Assembly (NCBI GenBank): GCA_944376205.1
Contig: CALWBV010000011.1
Location: forward strand, 1 to 56,794
Reading direction: 5' to 3'
From: an uncultured Christensenellaceae bacterium
Lineage (GTDB): Bacteria; Bacillota; Clostridia; Christensenellales; UBA3700
Length of the DNA: 56,794 nucleotides
A model generated the notes under the pieces. That model made no database searches. It saw only the letters and a list, made by a program, of their open reading frames with translations, and was not told the origin of the DNA. This document shows, piece after piece, positions 7,215-14,819 of the stretch. Positions within the stretch are counted from its first letter, which is position 1, and the number at the start of each line of letters is the position of its first letter. The position numbers and the translations under genes are program-made.

Positions 7215-8939
7215 TATAATTTTGTGAGGCGCATACGACGTATGCAAAATCTCATGCGCTTTATGGCTGTTGGGGAAGCCGAGGAAATCTTCGTATATTA
7301 CGTTCATTACGGGCGAATCGTCAGAGCGGCGCAGTTCGTTGTGATTGTCGCTTGAATACAACGCCATTGCACGTGCTTCCTTGAGTTCGACGGAGTTGCG
7401 CACGCTGTCGGAAAGTGTAGGCTGTCCGCCGCCGTTTACACAGCCGCCGGGACAAGACATCACTTCTACGAAGTCGTATTTCTTTTCACCCGACTTGATT
7501 TGTTCGAGGAGTTTGCGTGCATTGTCGAGCCCCGATACTGCGGCGACGTGCAGAGTATGTCCTGCTACGAGATAAGTGGCTTCTTTGATGCCTTTTGTAC
7601 CTCTTACTGCAAAGAAATCGAGAACTTCAAATCCGCCGTCAAGCATATGAGCCGCCGTTCTCAATGCGGCTTCCATTACGCCGCCTGTAGCGCCGAATAT
7701 AGCGCCTGCGCCGCTTGCGAGAGCAAACGGATTGTCGAATTCTTCGTCGGGAAGTTCGGTGAATTTTATACCTGCCGTCTTTATCATGCGTGCAAGTTCT
7801 CTTGTCGTTATAGCCGCATCGACGTCTCCTTTCATTTCTTCACGTTTGCATTCGTACTTTTTGGCAGTACAGGGTATTACGCTTACAACAAAGAGATTTT
7901 CGGGTGCTATGTCGTGTTTTTCGCACCAATAAGTTTTGAGAAGCGCACCGAACATCTGTTGAGGTGATTTGCACGAAGATATGTTGGGTATGAATTCGGG
8001 ATAGGTCTGTTCGATAAATTTTACCCAAGCCGGGCAGCAGGAGGTAAACATAGGCAGAGGCTTGTTGGTTTTTATACGGTTGATGAGTTCGCTTGCCTCC
8101 TCCATTATAGTGAGATCTGCCGTCACGTCCATATTGAATACGGCATGAGGATTGAGTCGTCTTATTGCGGCTACCATTTTTCCTTCGACGTTTGTACCGA
8201 TAGGCATGTCGAAAGCTTCGCCCAAAGTTGCTCTCACGGAAGGCGCAGTAAAGAATATTACTTTTTTAGTGCTGTCGGAGAGTGCGCTCCATACCTCGTC
8301 CACATTGCTTTTTTCTGCGAGAGCGCCTACGGGACAAGCTACGATACACTGACCGCAGCCAACGCAAGGCGATTCGCTCAAAGGTCTGTCGAAAGCGCTT
8401 CCTATATGTACGTTGAATCCTCTGCCGATAGGTCCTATGGCATTGACATTCTGTTTTTTGCAGGCAGCGACGCAACGCATACAGTTGATACACTTGTCGT
8501 TGTCACGTACAACGTAAGGGGTCGACGTGTCGATAGGGAGTACGAAATCTTCGCCTTTGAATCTGTCTTCGTCTACGCTGTAACCGAGTGAAAGTTTTTG
8601 CAGTTCGCAATTGTGGTTACGTTCGCAAGAGAGACACTTTTTCTTGTGTTTGCTGAGGAAAAGTTCGAGAGTCATCTTTCTGGACTGGCGACACTTTTCG
8701 GTATTAGTACGGACTTCCATGCCTTCTGCGACGGGGTAGACGCAAGCCGCAACGAGTCCTCTGGCGCCTGTAGCTTCTACTACGCACATGCGGCAGGAGC
8801 CGACGCAGTTTACATCCTTGAGGAAACAGAGGGTAGGTATTTCGATATGAGCCTTGCGCGCCGCTTCCAATATAGTGGTGCCTTCGGGCACCGATACGGG
8901 AATTCCGTTGATTTTCAGATTGACAGTTTTAACTTCCAT
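7212..8939 (-). CDS. hydA: [FeFe]-hydrogenase catalytic subunit, multimeric (HydA)
   Basis: Catalytic subunit that reduces protons to H2 at the H-cluster, in the cytoplasm. Its 575 residues run as follows: a 2Fe-2S domain (Cys 38, 45, 49, 52 and 66 region), a His-containing iron-sulfur motif (CLSCERNHNCELQ, 102-114), two 4Fe-4S motifs (CINCMRCVAAC at 150; CVGCGQCIVACP at 192), then the H-cluster motifs TSCCPAW (299-305), IPCTAKKYE (355-363) and MSCPGGCVNGGGQP (494-507). It is last in hydC-hydB-hydA, the arrangement of NADH-linked, often electron-bifurcating hydrogenases. It ends in TAG at the border of a dispersed hairpin element. Bifurcation itself is inferred from family and gene order. Confidence 0.95.
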   Translation of the reverse strand: MEVKTVNLKINGIPVSVPEGTTILEAARKAHIEIPTLCFLKDVNCVGSCRMCVVEATGARGLVAACVYPVAEGMEVRTNTEKCRQSRKMTLELFLSKHKKKCLSCERNHNCELQKLSLGYSVDEDRFKGEDFVLPIDTSTPYVVRDNDKCINCMRCVAACKKQNVNAIGPIGRGFNVHIGSAFDRPLSESPCVGCGQCIVACPVGALAEKSNVDEVWSALSDSTKKVIFFTAPSVRATLGEAFDMPIGTNVEGKMVAAIRRLNPHAVFNMDVTADLTIMEEASELINRIKTNKPLPMFTSCCPAWVKFIEQTYPEFIPNISSCKSPQQMFGALLKTYWCEKHDIAPENLFVVSVIPCTAKKYECKREEMKGDVDAAITTRELARMIKTAGIKFTELPDEEFDNPFALASGAGAIFGATGGVMEAALRTAAHMLDGGFEVLDFFAVRGTKGIKEATYLVAGHTLHVAAVSGLDNARKLLEQIKSGEKKYDFVEVMSCPGGCVNGGGQPTLSDSVRNSVELKEARAMALYSSDNHNELRRSDDSPVMNVIYEDFLGFPNSHKAHEILHTSYAPHKII

Positions 8940-8951
8940 AATTCACACCTC

Positions 8952-10844
8952 TCATATTCTTTTGATTGCGTCGAATTTGCAATTTGCCATACACAGACCG
9001 CACTTGATACATTTTGAAGTATCTATTTTGTGAGGTTTTTTGAGTTCGCCGCTGATAGCTTTGACGGGACAGTTTCTGGCACAGAGTGTACAGCCTTTAC
9101 ACTTATCCGCATCAACCTGATACGTCAGAAGAGCTTTGCACACGCCTGCGGGACAAACCTTGTCCACGATATGCGACAGATATTCGCTTCTGAAGTATCT
9201 CATTGTCGAGAGTACGGGGTTGGGCGCCGATTGACCGAGCGCACAGAGAGATGATTGTTTCATATGGTTGGCGAGTTCCTCGATTTTTACGAGGTCTTCG
9301 GGTTCGCCCTTGCCTTCGGTGATTTTGGTAAGAAGCTGGAGAAGACGTTTGGTTCCTATACGGCAGGGGGTACACTTGCCGCACGATTCGTCGGCGGTAA
9401 ATTCGAGATAGAATTTTGCTATATCTACCATGCAGGTATCTTCGTCGAGAATGATCATACCGCCGCTGCCCATCATCGAGCCGATAGCTATAAGGCTGTC
9501 GTAGTCGATAGGAGTATCTATACATTCGGCAGGGATACATCCGCCCGAAGGACCGCCTGTCTGCGCAGCTTTGAATTTTTTGCCGTTGGGGATACCGCCT
9601 CCTATTTCTTCGACTATTTCACGGAGAGTCGTACCCATAGGTACTTCGACGAGACCTACGTTGGTGATTTTGCCGCCGAGTGCAAAAACTTTGGTGCCTG
9701 ACGAAGTAGCTGTTCCGATAGACGAAAACCATGCCGCACCGTTCATGATGATAGGGTTGACGTTTGCCCAGGTTTCTACGTTGTTGAGAATGGTAGGCTT
9801 GCCGAAAAGACCTTTTACGGCAGGGAAAGGAGGACGGGGACGGGGTTCGCCGCGATGACCTTCGATACTTGTCATAAGAGCGGTTTCTTCGCCGCATACG
9901 AAAGCGCCTGCGCCGAGACGTATCTCTATATCGAAATTAAATCCCGAGCCTAAAATATCCTTGCCGAGAAGTCCGTATTGTCTTGCCTGTGCGATAGCAA
10001 TTTTAAGACGTTCTACCGCAACGGGATACTCGGCACGCACATAAATAAATCCGTGGTTAGCGCCGATAGCGTAGCCTGCAATGGTCATGGCTTCGAGGAC
10101 GCAGTGAGGATCTCCTTCGAGGACGCTTCTGTCCATGAAAGCGCCGGGGTCGCCTTCGTCGGCATTACAGCAGACATATTTTTCGTCGCCTTGAGAAGCC
10201 TTGGCAAACGACCATTTTCTTCCGGTAGGGAAGCCTGCGCCGCCTCTGCCTCGGAGTCCCGATGCATTCATCTCGTTGATGACGTCGTCTGGAGACATTG
10301 TCGTCAAGACCTTTTCGAGAGCGGCATAGTCTCCTGCGCCTATTGCTTCTTCGATATCTTCGGGCGCTATAACTCCGCAGTTACGCAAAGCTATACGCAT
10401 CTGTTTTTTATAGAAGGGGGTTTGAGAAAAGGGAATGATATCTCCGCTTGACGTAACGGTTCCCTGATAGAGAAGATCCTTTACGATAGCACCGCCTTTG
10501 ACGAGATGTTGTTCGGCGACGGTTTTTACGTGTTCGGGGGTCATTTGTGCATAAAACGCACCTTCGGGATAAACTATCATGATAGGTCCGAGAGCGCACA
10601 GACCGAAACAACCCGTCTTTACCACGAGGATATCGGTGATATTGAGTTCTTTGAGTGATTTTTCAAGCTGTTCGATGACTTGCATTGAGTGTGAAGACGT
10701 ACAGCCCGTACCTCCGCACACGAGCACCTGTTTGCGGTAGCCGGTTTTTTTAGCAAGCTTTTCGCCTTCTTCTTTTACTACGCGGCGAACTTTGATCAAA
10801 TCTTCTTTGTTTTTGCGTATAGCGTCTAATTCTTTGATAGTCAT
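8952..10844 (-). CDS. hydB: Hydrogenase NADH/flavin subunit HydB (NuoF-like)
   Basis: Carries FMN and the NAD(H) site and passes electrons to HydA. Its 630 residues comprise an N-terminal thioredoxin-like 2Fe-2S domain (CGGTGCTSS; KTGCFGLC), the NuoF core with GRGGAGFPTGRKW and GAGAFVCGEETAL, a SCGKCTPCRIG 4Fe-4S site, and a C-terminal two-cluster ferredoxin domain (CKGCTLCARNCP and CIKCGLCMANC). This domain order is typical of HydB/HndC of multimeric hydrogenases. It overlaps hydC by ATGA (10841-10844), implying translational coupling, and is 12 bp from hydA. Confidence 0.95.
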   Translation of the reverse strand: MTIKELDAIRKNKEDLIKVRRVVKEEGEKLAKKTGYRKQVLVCGGTGCTSSHSMQVIEQLEKSLKELNITDILVVKTGCFGLCALGPIMIVYPEGAFYAQMTPEHVKTVAEQHLVKGGAIVKDLLYQGTVTSSGDIIPFSQTPFYKKQMRIALRNCGVIAPEDIEEAIGAGDYAALEKVLTTMSPDDVINEMNASGLRGRGGAGFPTGRKWSFAKASQGDEKYVCCNADEGDPGAFMDRSVLEGDPHCVLEAMTIAGYAIGANHGFIYVRAEYPVAVERLKIAIAQARQYGLLGKDILGSGFNFDIEIRLGAGAFVCGEETALMTSIEGHRGEPRPRPPFPAVKGLFGKPTILNNVETWANVNPIIMNGAAWFSSIGTATSSGTKVFALGGKITNVGLVEVPMGTTLREIVEEIGGGIPNGKKFKAAQTGGPSGGCIPAECIDTPIDYDSLIAIGSMMGSGGMIILDEDTCMVDIAKFYLEFTADESCGKCTPCRIGTKRLLQLLTKITEGKGEPEDLVKIEELANHMKQSSLCALGQSAPNPVLSTMRYFRSEYLSHIVDKVCPAGVCKALLTYQVDADKCKGCTLCARNCPVKAISGELKKPHKIDTSKCIKCGLCMANCKFDAIKRI

Positions 10845-11344
10845 GCGTTCGCCTCCTTATCCTTATATTTGTCGAGAATGTCTTTGACCATTTCGGGTTT
10901 GAGCTTGCCGTAGACTTCGTTGTCAATCATCATTACGGGAGCGAGACCGCATGCGCCGACACAACGGCAACTGTCTATTGAGAACAGACCGTCTTGAGTG
11001 CATTCGCCGCATTTGATGCCGAGAATTTTTTCGGTTTCTTCGAGTATCTTGTCGCTGCCCTTGACATAGCAAGCGGTGCCGAGACAAATGCTTATGCGGT
11101 GTTTGCCCTTTGGCTTCAATGAAAATTGCGAATAGAATGTGGCAACTCCGTAGACTTCGGAAAGCGAAATGCCGAGACCTTCGGCAATCATAGATTGAAC
11201 CTCTATCGGCAGATATCCGTAGATTCCCTGTGCTTCTTGCAATACATGCATAAGACAACCGGGAGTAGAGCGTGATTCTTCGATTACGGCTTTTAATTTT
11301 TGCGTCTGTTGAGCGCTTGAGTGAAAATCACTTTTTTTCTCCAT
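10841..11344 (-). CDS. hydC: Hydrogenase 2Fe-2S subunit HydC (NuoE-like)
   Basis: Thioredoxin-fold electron-transfer subunit of 167 residues. The four 2Fe-2S cysteines are in CLGTACYVKGS and CRCVGACGLAP. An N-terminal helical part carries LMHVLQEAQGIYGYLP, a standard NuoE feature. AAGGAGG precedes the ATG. It is first in the hydCBA operon, downstream of an extended -10 promoter and a Rex-like site. Confidence 0.94.
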   Translation of the reverse strand: MEKKSDFHSSAQQTQKLKAVIEESRSTPGCLMHVLQEAQGIYGYLPIEVQSMIAEGLGISLSEVYGVATFYSQFSLKPKGKHRISICLGTACYVKGSDKILEETEKILGIKCGECTQDGLFSIDSCRCVGACGLAPVMMIDNEVYGKLKPEMVKDILDKYKDKEANA

Positions 11345-11404
11345 AATTCCTCCTTATCAAAAAAACGTCTCCAAAGGGAGATAAAAAATAAACCGATTAA
11401 AAAT

Positions 11405-11433
11405 ATTATATCATATGTTTTTCAAATATTAAA
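11405..11433 (-). promoter_or_regulatory. Promoter of hydCBA
   Basis: On the minus strand TGATATAAT forms an extended -10 (TATAAT at 11405-11410). A weak -35, TTTAAT, lies 17 nt upstream at 11428-11433. Confidence 0.55.
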
Positions 11434-11438
11434 GTAGT

Positions 11439-11456
11439 ATGTTAAAAAAATATCAA
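11439..11456. promoter_or_regulatory. Rex-like operator upstream of hydCBA
   Basis: ATGTTAA-AAAA-ATATCAA matches 11 of 14 positions of the clostridial Rex consensus TTGTTAA-N4-TTAACAA. It lies immediately upstream of the -35 of hydCBA. A rex gene is at 22368. AT-rich DNA gives chance matches, so this is tentative. Confidence 0.4.
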
Positions 11457-11542
11457 ACTTTTACATTTTTGTCTTTTTTTTTCGGTTTGTACAATATATG
11501 CGCTTACTTAATATTATATATTTATTAGTATTAATATTTAGT

Positions 11543-11581
11543 GATATATACAATTTACATAAGGCTTAAATTGTATATATC
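11543..11581. repeat. AT-rich palindrome family, copy B
   Basis: Arms GATATATACAATTTA (11543-11557) and TAAATTGTATATATC (11567-11581). The spacer reads AGCCTTATG on the minus strand, as in copy D. The outer arm bases differ from the other copies on both sides, so pairing is kept. Confidence 0.85.
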
Positions 11582-11734
11582 AAGGGTCATATGCGCATAG
11601 CGTGCGTGCATGAGTGCTTAAATCTTAAACGTTTTATGTCTTTTGTAAGTCAATTTTTTAGAGGAAAACATGCATATTCAAATATGTGGGGTTATCGAGC
11701 AGAATTGAAAAAAGCGTAATCGGACATAAAAACG
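11582..11734. other. Rest of the gap upstream of hydCBA
   Basis: With the regulatory sites and palindrome B this completes a 438-bp gap. A CG/TG alternating stretch (ATGCGCATAGCGTGCGTGC) follows palindrome B. No gene is seen. Confidence 0.5.
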
Positions 11735-11741
11735 GCAAAAA

Positions 11742-11762
11742 GAAAACCGCCTGGAAGGCGGT
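11742..11762 (-). terminator. Intrinsic terminator of the gene at 11783-12385
   Basis: Minus strand ACCGCCT-TCC-AGGCGGT followed by TTTCTTTTT. Confidence 0.85.
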
Positions 11763-11782
11763 CTCGGATTTATGGACAAGGT

Positions 11783-12385
11783 TTAGTCTTTGTTGTACTC
11801 GTCATTGTCAGAGTCGTTTGCGATAGAAGACGAAGCGTCGGCAGACGCTTTTTTCTCGGCAAGTCGTGCCTTGATTATGGCAATCAGGTCGATATCGTTG
11901 ACAGTGCAGTATGTCGAAAAGATAGGCACTGCCAAAAATATTACGCTCATCAAAATACCCAGCACATATATTACGTATTGTCCGCTTTGACCTGCCAGCG
12001 ATTTGAATGCGTCGCATATAGCGCCAACCATATCATTGAGAAAAGCGGGAAGGCTTGCTCCTGCCGCAACGGGTATCATCAGTATGAACGACAGCAAAAG
12101 AGGTATTGTCATGACGGTGCTGTAAGCGCATACGGCTATTGAAAAGACGGTTTTGACTTTGCCGTTGAAAGTGCCTGCTGCATAAGACATAAGCATAATT
12201 CCTGCCGCCATAGTAATTATTACGAGCGCGTATCGTCCTATGATGTTGGGAATTTTGTCGATGTAGCCGAGTCCGACTTTAGTTCCTATGGTTTGCAAAA
12301 GCGAGAAAATACCCCAGATGTTCAATCCTGCCGAAACGGTAATCATTACGGATTGAATGATTTTTTTCTTTGTAACTTCGTTCAT
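11783..12385 (-). CDS. Four-segment membrane protein of unknown function
   Basis: Not recognised. The 200-residue product has about four hydrophobic segments (near 10-30, 45-70, 78-107 and 133-157) and a short acidic, Ser/Asp/Asn-rich tail. The open frame extends to 12457, but the ATG at 12385 has AAGGGG at good spacing, and the upstream part contains the promoter and a 5' hairpin, so the shorter start is preferred. It is a single-gene unit. It belongs to no complex that can be inferred from its neighbours. Confidence 0.7.
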   Translation of the reverse strand: MNEVTKKKIIQSVMITVSAGLNIWGIFSLLQTIGTKVGLGYIDKIPNIIGRYALVIITMAAGIMLMSYAAGTFNGKVKTVFSIAVCAYSTVMTIPLLLSFILMIPVAAGASLPAFLNDMVGAICDAFKSLAGQSGQYVIYVLGILMSVIFLAVPIFSTYCTVNDIDLIAIIKARLAEKKASADASSSIANDSDNDEYNKD

Positions 12386-12407
12386 AAATTTCCCCTTACA
12401 TAAAAAA

Positions 12408-12422
12408 GAAAGCATAGCTTTC
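12408..12422 (-). promoter_or_regulatory. 5' leader hairpin with U run
   Basis: On the minus strand GAAAGC-TAT-GCTTTC followed by TTTTTT, placed between the predicted transcription start (about 12422) and the ribosome binding site. It could be a 5' stabilising hairpin or a weak attenuator. Confidence 0.4.
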
Positions 12423-12428
12423 AAATCA

Positions 12429-12457
12429 ATTATACACAACGGTGCGTGTAAAATCAA
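12429..12457 (-). promoter_or_regulatory. Promoter of the membrane protein gene
   Basis: Minus strand TTGATT (12452-12457), 17-nt spacer, TATAAT (12429-12434). Confidence 0.6.
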
Positions 12458-12632
12458 TAATATATTAAAAAAATATTAATATATTATAAATTCTTTAATC
12501 AGTTCATTGTTAAACTTACAAATTTACATGAAACATATGCCTATAAGTTGCAGAGTCTCATAGCCAGAAAACATTGAGTACATTGTGCAAATATATGCAT
12601 ATCATGCATAATAATCTATAAAATATAAGCAT

Positions 12633-12661
12633 TTGACATAGTTAAAATGCGCTTATATAAT
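12633..12661 (+). promoter_or_regulatory. Consensus promoter of the acetyltransferase remnant
   Basis: TTGACA at 12633-12638, exactly 17 nt, then TATAAT at 12656-12661. Both hexamers are perfect consensus, so the truncated gene is still likely transcribed. Confidence 0.8.
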
Positions 12662-12681
12662 GTAATCGAGGAGAAGACGGT

Positions 12682-13104
12682 ATGACGATCGAACAATTCA
12701 AAGAAACAATAAAAAGTCGTGCCTATATAGAGGGTGGCAGCAGTGCACACTTACTTATGCACGAAGCGTCGGAACAAGCACGTAAAATCACTTCGAAAAT
12801 CAACGGAGAATTTCATACGCAAGACGAATTGAGAGAGCTTTTTTCTTTGCTTACGGGAGAAAAAGCAGACGAAACTTTCGGACTTTTCCCTCCTTTTTAC
12901 ACGGACTTCGGCAAGAATATCAAAGTCGGCAAGGGAGTGTTTATCAATTCGGAGTGTTGTTTTCAGGATCAGGGCGGTATAGAGATAGGGGACAATTGTC
13001 TTATAGGACATCAGGTAGTAATTGCTACTTTGAACCACGATCTGAAGCCGTCAAAACGGGCAAGCATGATAGCCGCCCCCGTAAAGATAGGCAAAGCTGT
13101 TTAA
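12682..13104 (+). pseudogene. Sugar O-acetyltransferase (maltose/galactoside type), 3'-truncated
   Basis: The 140 residues match the N-terminal three quarters of hexapeptide-repeat acetyltransferases. There is a mature helical N-terminus, then GKNIKVGKGVFINSECCFQDQGGIEIGDNCLIGHQVVIAT, abbreviated here as the left-handed beta-helix start near 75-115, with the catalytic His region LNHD near 118. The frame stops after PVKIGKAV, just where relatives continue with WIGANVTILPG and two more coils (about 185 residues in total). No continuation was found downstream. Eleven bases after the stop a dispersed structured element begins at 13116, so insertion or deletion there may have cut the gene. GAGGAG precedes the ATG. 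Confidence 0.7.
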
Positions 13105-13115
13105 GGATTTGATAG

Positions 13116-13238
13116 CCACGACAAAATAGGCGTATGCACAAAGGTTTTTGTACATACTGCTCAAAATGTCGGGTTCGCTCTATACCGACCAAACGAAAGG
13201 GTATATATTTATTATCAAAATATAACCCTTTGTCGGTA
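13116..13238 (+). repeat. Structured ~120-bp element, copy 1
   Basis: Shares with 41106-41220 the frame CCACGACAAAAT, then after a variable hairpin AAAAnGTCGGGTTCGCTC, ATACCGACCAAACGAAAGGG, TATATAT, and finally ATATAACCCTTTGTCGGTA. CGAC pairs with GTCG around the variable hairpin, and TACCGAC/AAAGGGT pair with ACCCTTT/GTCGGTA. The variable hairpin here is GTATGCACAAA with TTTGTACATAC. Confidence 0.8.
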
Positions 13239-13285
13239 TTGTCTTAATAACGATTGTGGCTTGTAGGTAGCGCACAAACAAAAAA

Positions 13286-13304
13286 ACCGTCCATTTCGGA
13301 CGGT
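13286..13304 (-). terminator. Intrinsic terminator of tRNA-Thr
   Basis: Minus strand ACCGTCC-GAAAT-GGACGGT followed by a run of T (A run at 13279-13286 on plus), 6 nt after the tRNA 3' end. Confidence 0.88.
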
Positions 13305-13309
13305 CTTTT

Positions 13310-13385
13310 TGGAGCTAACGAGCAGATTCGAACTGCCGACCTCATCATTACCAATGATGTGCGCTACCTGCTGCGCCACGTTAGC
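13310..13385 (-). tRNA. tRNA-Thr (anticodon GGT)
   Basis: Complete cloverleaf on the minus strand: acceptor GCTAACG/CGTTAGC, D arm GCGC/GCGC, anticodon stem CATCA/TGATG with loop TTGGTAA (anticodon GGT, reading ACC and ACU), and T arm GGCAG-TTCGAAT-CTGCT. Discriminator T and an encoded CCA end follow. A consensus promoter lies about 220 bp upstream and a terminator directly downstream. Two tRNA-like remnants lie between promoter and gene. Confidence 0.95.
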
Positions 13386-13517
13386 ATATAAATAGATTTT
13401 TTAGTTACGGTAGCAGCTTCCGACCGCAAACAAACATTAAAGCTATTTGTTTTGTCGGTACATTGCGGTTCATTTTGCTAAAAACAATTCGCCGGATTGT
13501 TTTTTATACGCAAAATG

Positions 13518-13540
13518 CCTGCTGCGCCACGTTAGCATAT
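13518..13540 (-). pseudogene. Duplicated 5' part of tRNA-Thr
   Basis: The 23 bases CCTGCTGCGCCACGTTAGCA plus TAT are identical to 13367-13389, that is the acceptor 5' strand and D-stem start of tRNA-Thr and its 5' flank. The rest of a tRNA does not follow. It lies 151 bp upstream of the intact gene. Either a decayed tandem tRNA copy or a scar of an element that duplicated this site. Confidence 0.75.
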
Positions 13541-13544
13541 TAAT

Positions 13545-13568
13545 AGCTAAAGCTGTACCACTTTAGCA
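13545..13568 (-). pseudogene. Collapsed tRNA-like remnant
   Basis: Minus strand GCTAAAG-TGGTACAG-CTTTAGC then T: two complementary 7-mers like a tRNA acceptor stem with discriminator T, separated by only 8 nt. It looks like a tRNA whose body was deleted, in the same orientation as tRNA-Thr. It could also be a plain hairpin. Confidence 0.4.
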
Positions 13569-13604
13569 TAAATTTTGTAAGGGTTTTTCTTTCCTTGCCT
13601 ATCT

Positions 13605-13633
13605 ATTATAATGTAAAGACCTTTATGTGTCAA
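13605..13633 (-). promoter_or_regulatory. Consensus promoter of the tRNA-Thr unit
   Basis: Minus strand TTGACA (13628-13633), 17-nt spacer, TATAAT (13605-13610); both hexamers perfect. The transcript would run through both tRNA remnants before the intact tRNA. Confidence 0.85.
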
Positions 13634-13750
13634 TTATTTTTTTGAAATTATTGCAAAACAGTTTGATAAGCGTTTTTATATGCTATTTAGCAGTGTATTT
13701 GCCTTGTGTGCGTAAGCACTCACGTGTTACGCACATGTGTGCGACCCTCT

Positions 13751-13787
13751 ATTTATACAATTTACCCAAGACTTAAATTGTATAAAT
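13751..13787. repeat. AT-rich palindrome family, copy C
   Basis: Arms ATTTATACAATTTA (13751-13764) and TAAATTGTATAAAT (13774-13787). The spacer reads AGTCTTGGG on the minus strand, as in copies A and E. CG/TG alternating sequence lies on both sides. Confidence 0.9.
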
Positions 13788-13883
13788 ATGTTGATTATAA
13801 TTATTTATTTACGTGTTGCGTACGCACAGGCGTATTATATAGCGCTTGAGAATATGTTTACAGTCAAAGGCGGGCGGCATATC

Positions 13884-14816
13884 TTAAAGGTTGCGAAGAT
13901 CTTTGCCCTCGATATACCCCACGCTTATAGAATACTTTTTGTCGGCAAACTTCTTTATCAAAGTTTCTCCGTATCTTCCTACGAGTTGAGGGGCGTTGAG
14001 TTGAGTGATAAGCATTGTCTTTTTGTTTTCACCGAGACGTTTTTCGAGAGTGGATAGGAGATATTCGACAGTTACGTTTTTATAAACAGGTTCCGTGCCG
14101 AGGTTGTCTACTATGAGCATTTCGCATTCGAGCACATAATTGTAGAGTTGTCTCAAAGCGGTGTCCTTGTGCGTGTGTTTGTCAAGAAAAATATTGACGA
14201 GTTCGAAAGACGTAAGATAAAGCACGCTTACGTTTTTGTCCAAAAGGTCGTTGGCAATCGCCAAGGCAAGAGACGTCTTGCCGACTCCGCTTGCTCCGCA
14301 CAATAAAAAGTTTGAATATCTCGTGCTGTAAAATTTATTGAAGACAATTTGCATTTTTGAATAAAGTTTATTCATTCCTTCCGCTTGGGGCGCACCGTTT
14401 GTCGCAAAGGTGTTGTCTTTGTATGTAAAGCCGGGCAAAGGCGTCAAGGAAAGGTTTTTTCTTATGAGTGAGTTGTATTCTTTGAGAAGACACTCGCAAG
14501 GCTTCTTGTCTTTGTATCCCGTATCTTTGCATAAAGGGCAGGTGTAAGCCACGGCAAATTTTATATTGTTGGCTTTAATATAGTCGCTTATCTCTTTGTC
14601 GGTTTCGTTGAGACGAGACGACGCTTCGTCGCAAGACTTTTTGAGCGCAGTGTTTCTTGCTATCTCCAGCTCAAGAGATTTTTTGATTTTGATCTTTTCT
14701 TTCAAATCGGGGTGAGCGGCGAGAATGGCGTTATAATCGCTTTGCGCACGTTCTTTTGCGATAGTGCGTCTCGAATTCATTATTCCCTCGAGAGTCTGAT
14801 TGAAATAATTTATCAT
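13884..14816 (-). CDS. DnaC/DnaI-like ATPase, probable replicative helicase loader
   Basis: AAA+ protein of 310 residues related to DnaI/DnaC/IstB. An N-terminal helical region is followed by a zinc motif (Cys 93, 96, 107, 109: CPLC and CEC), Walker A GASGVGKT (174-181), Walker B LIVDNLG (234-240), and a sensor region MLITQLN. Such proteins load DnaB helicase at the origin. It lies 3 bp behind a DnaD-domain gene, the usual clostridial replication-initiation pair. An IstB function is unlikely because no transposase is present. Confidence 0.85.
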   Translation of the reverse strand: MINYFNQTLEGIMNSRRTIAKERAQSDYNAILAAHPDLKEKIKIKKSLELEIARNTALKKSCDEASSRLNETDKEISDYIKANNIKFAVAYTCPLCKDTGYKDKKPCECLLKEYNSLIRKNLSLTPLPGFTYKDNTFATNGAPQAEGMNKLYSKMQIVFNKFYSTRYSNFLLCGASGVGKTSLALAIANDLLDKNVSVLYLTSFELVNIFLDKHTHKDTALRQLYNYVLECEMLIVDNLGTEPVYKNVTVEYLLSTLEKRLGENKKTMLITQLNAPQLVGRYGETLIKKFADKKYSISVGYIEGKDLRNL

Positions 14817-14819
14817 TGC

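Noticed and set aside
13737..14057. 106-codon frame over palindrome C and the end of the dnaC-like gene
   Set aside because: It starts in repeat DNA and ends inside a recognised gene on the other strand.
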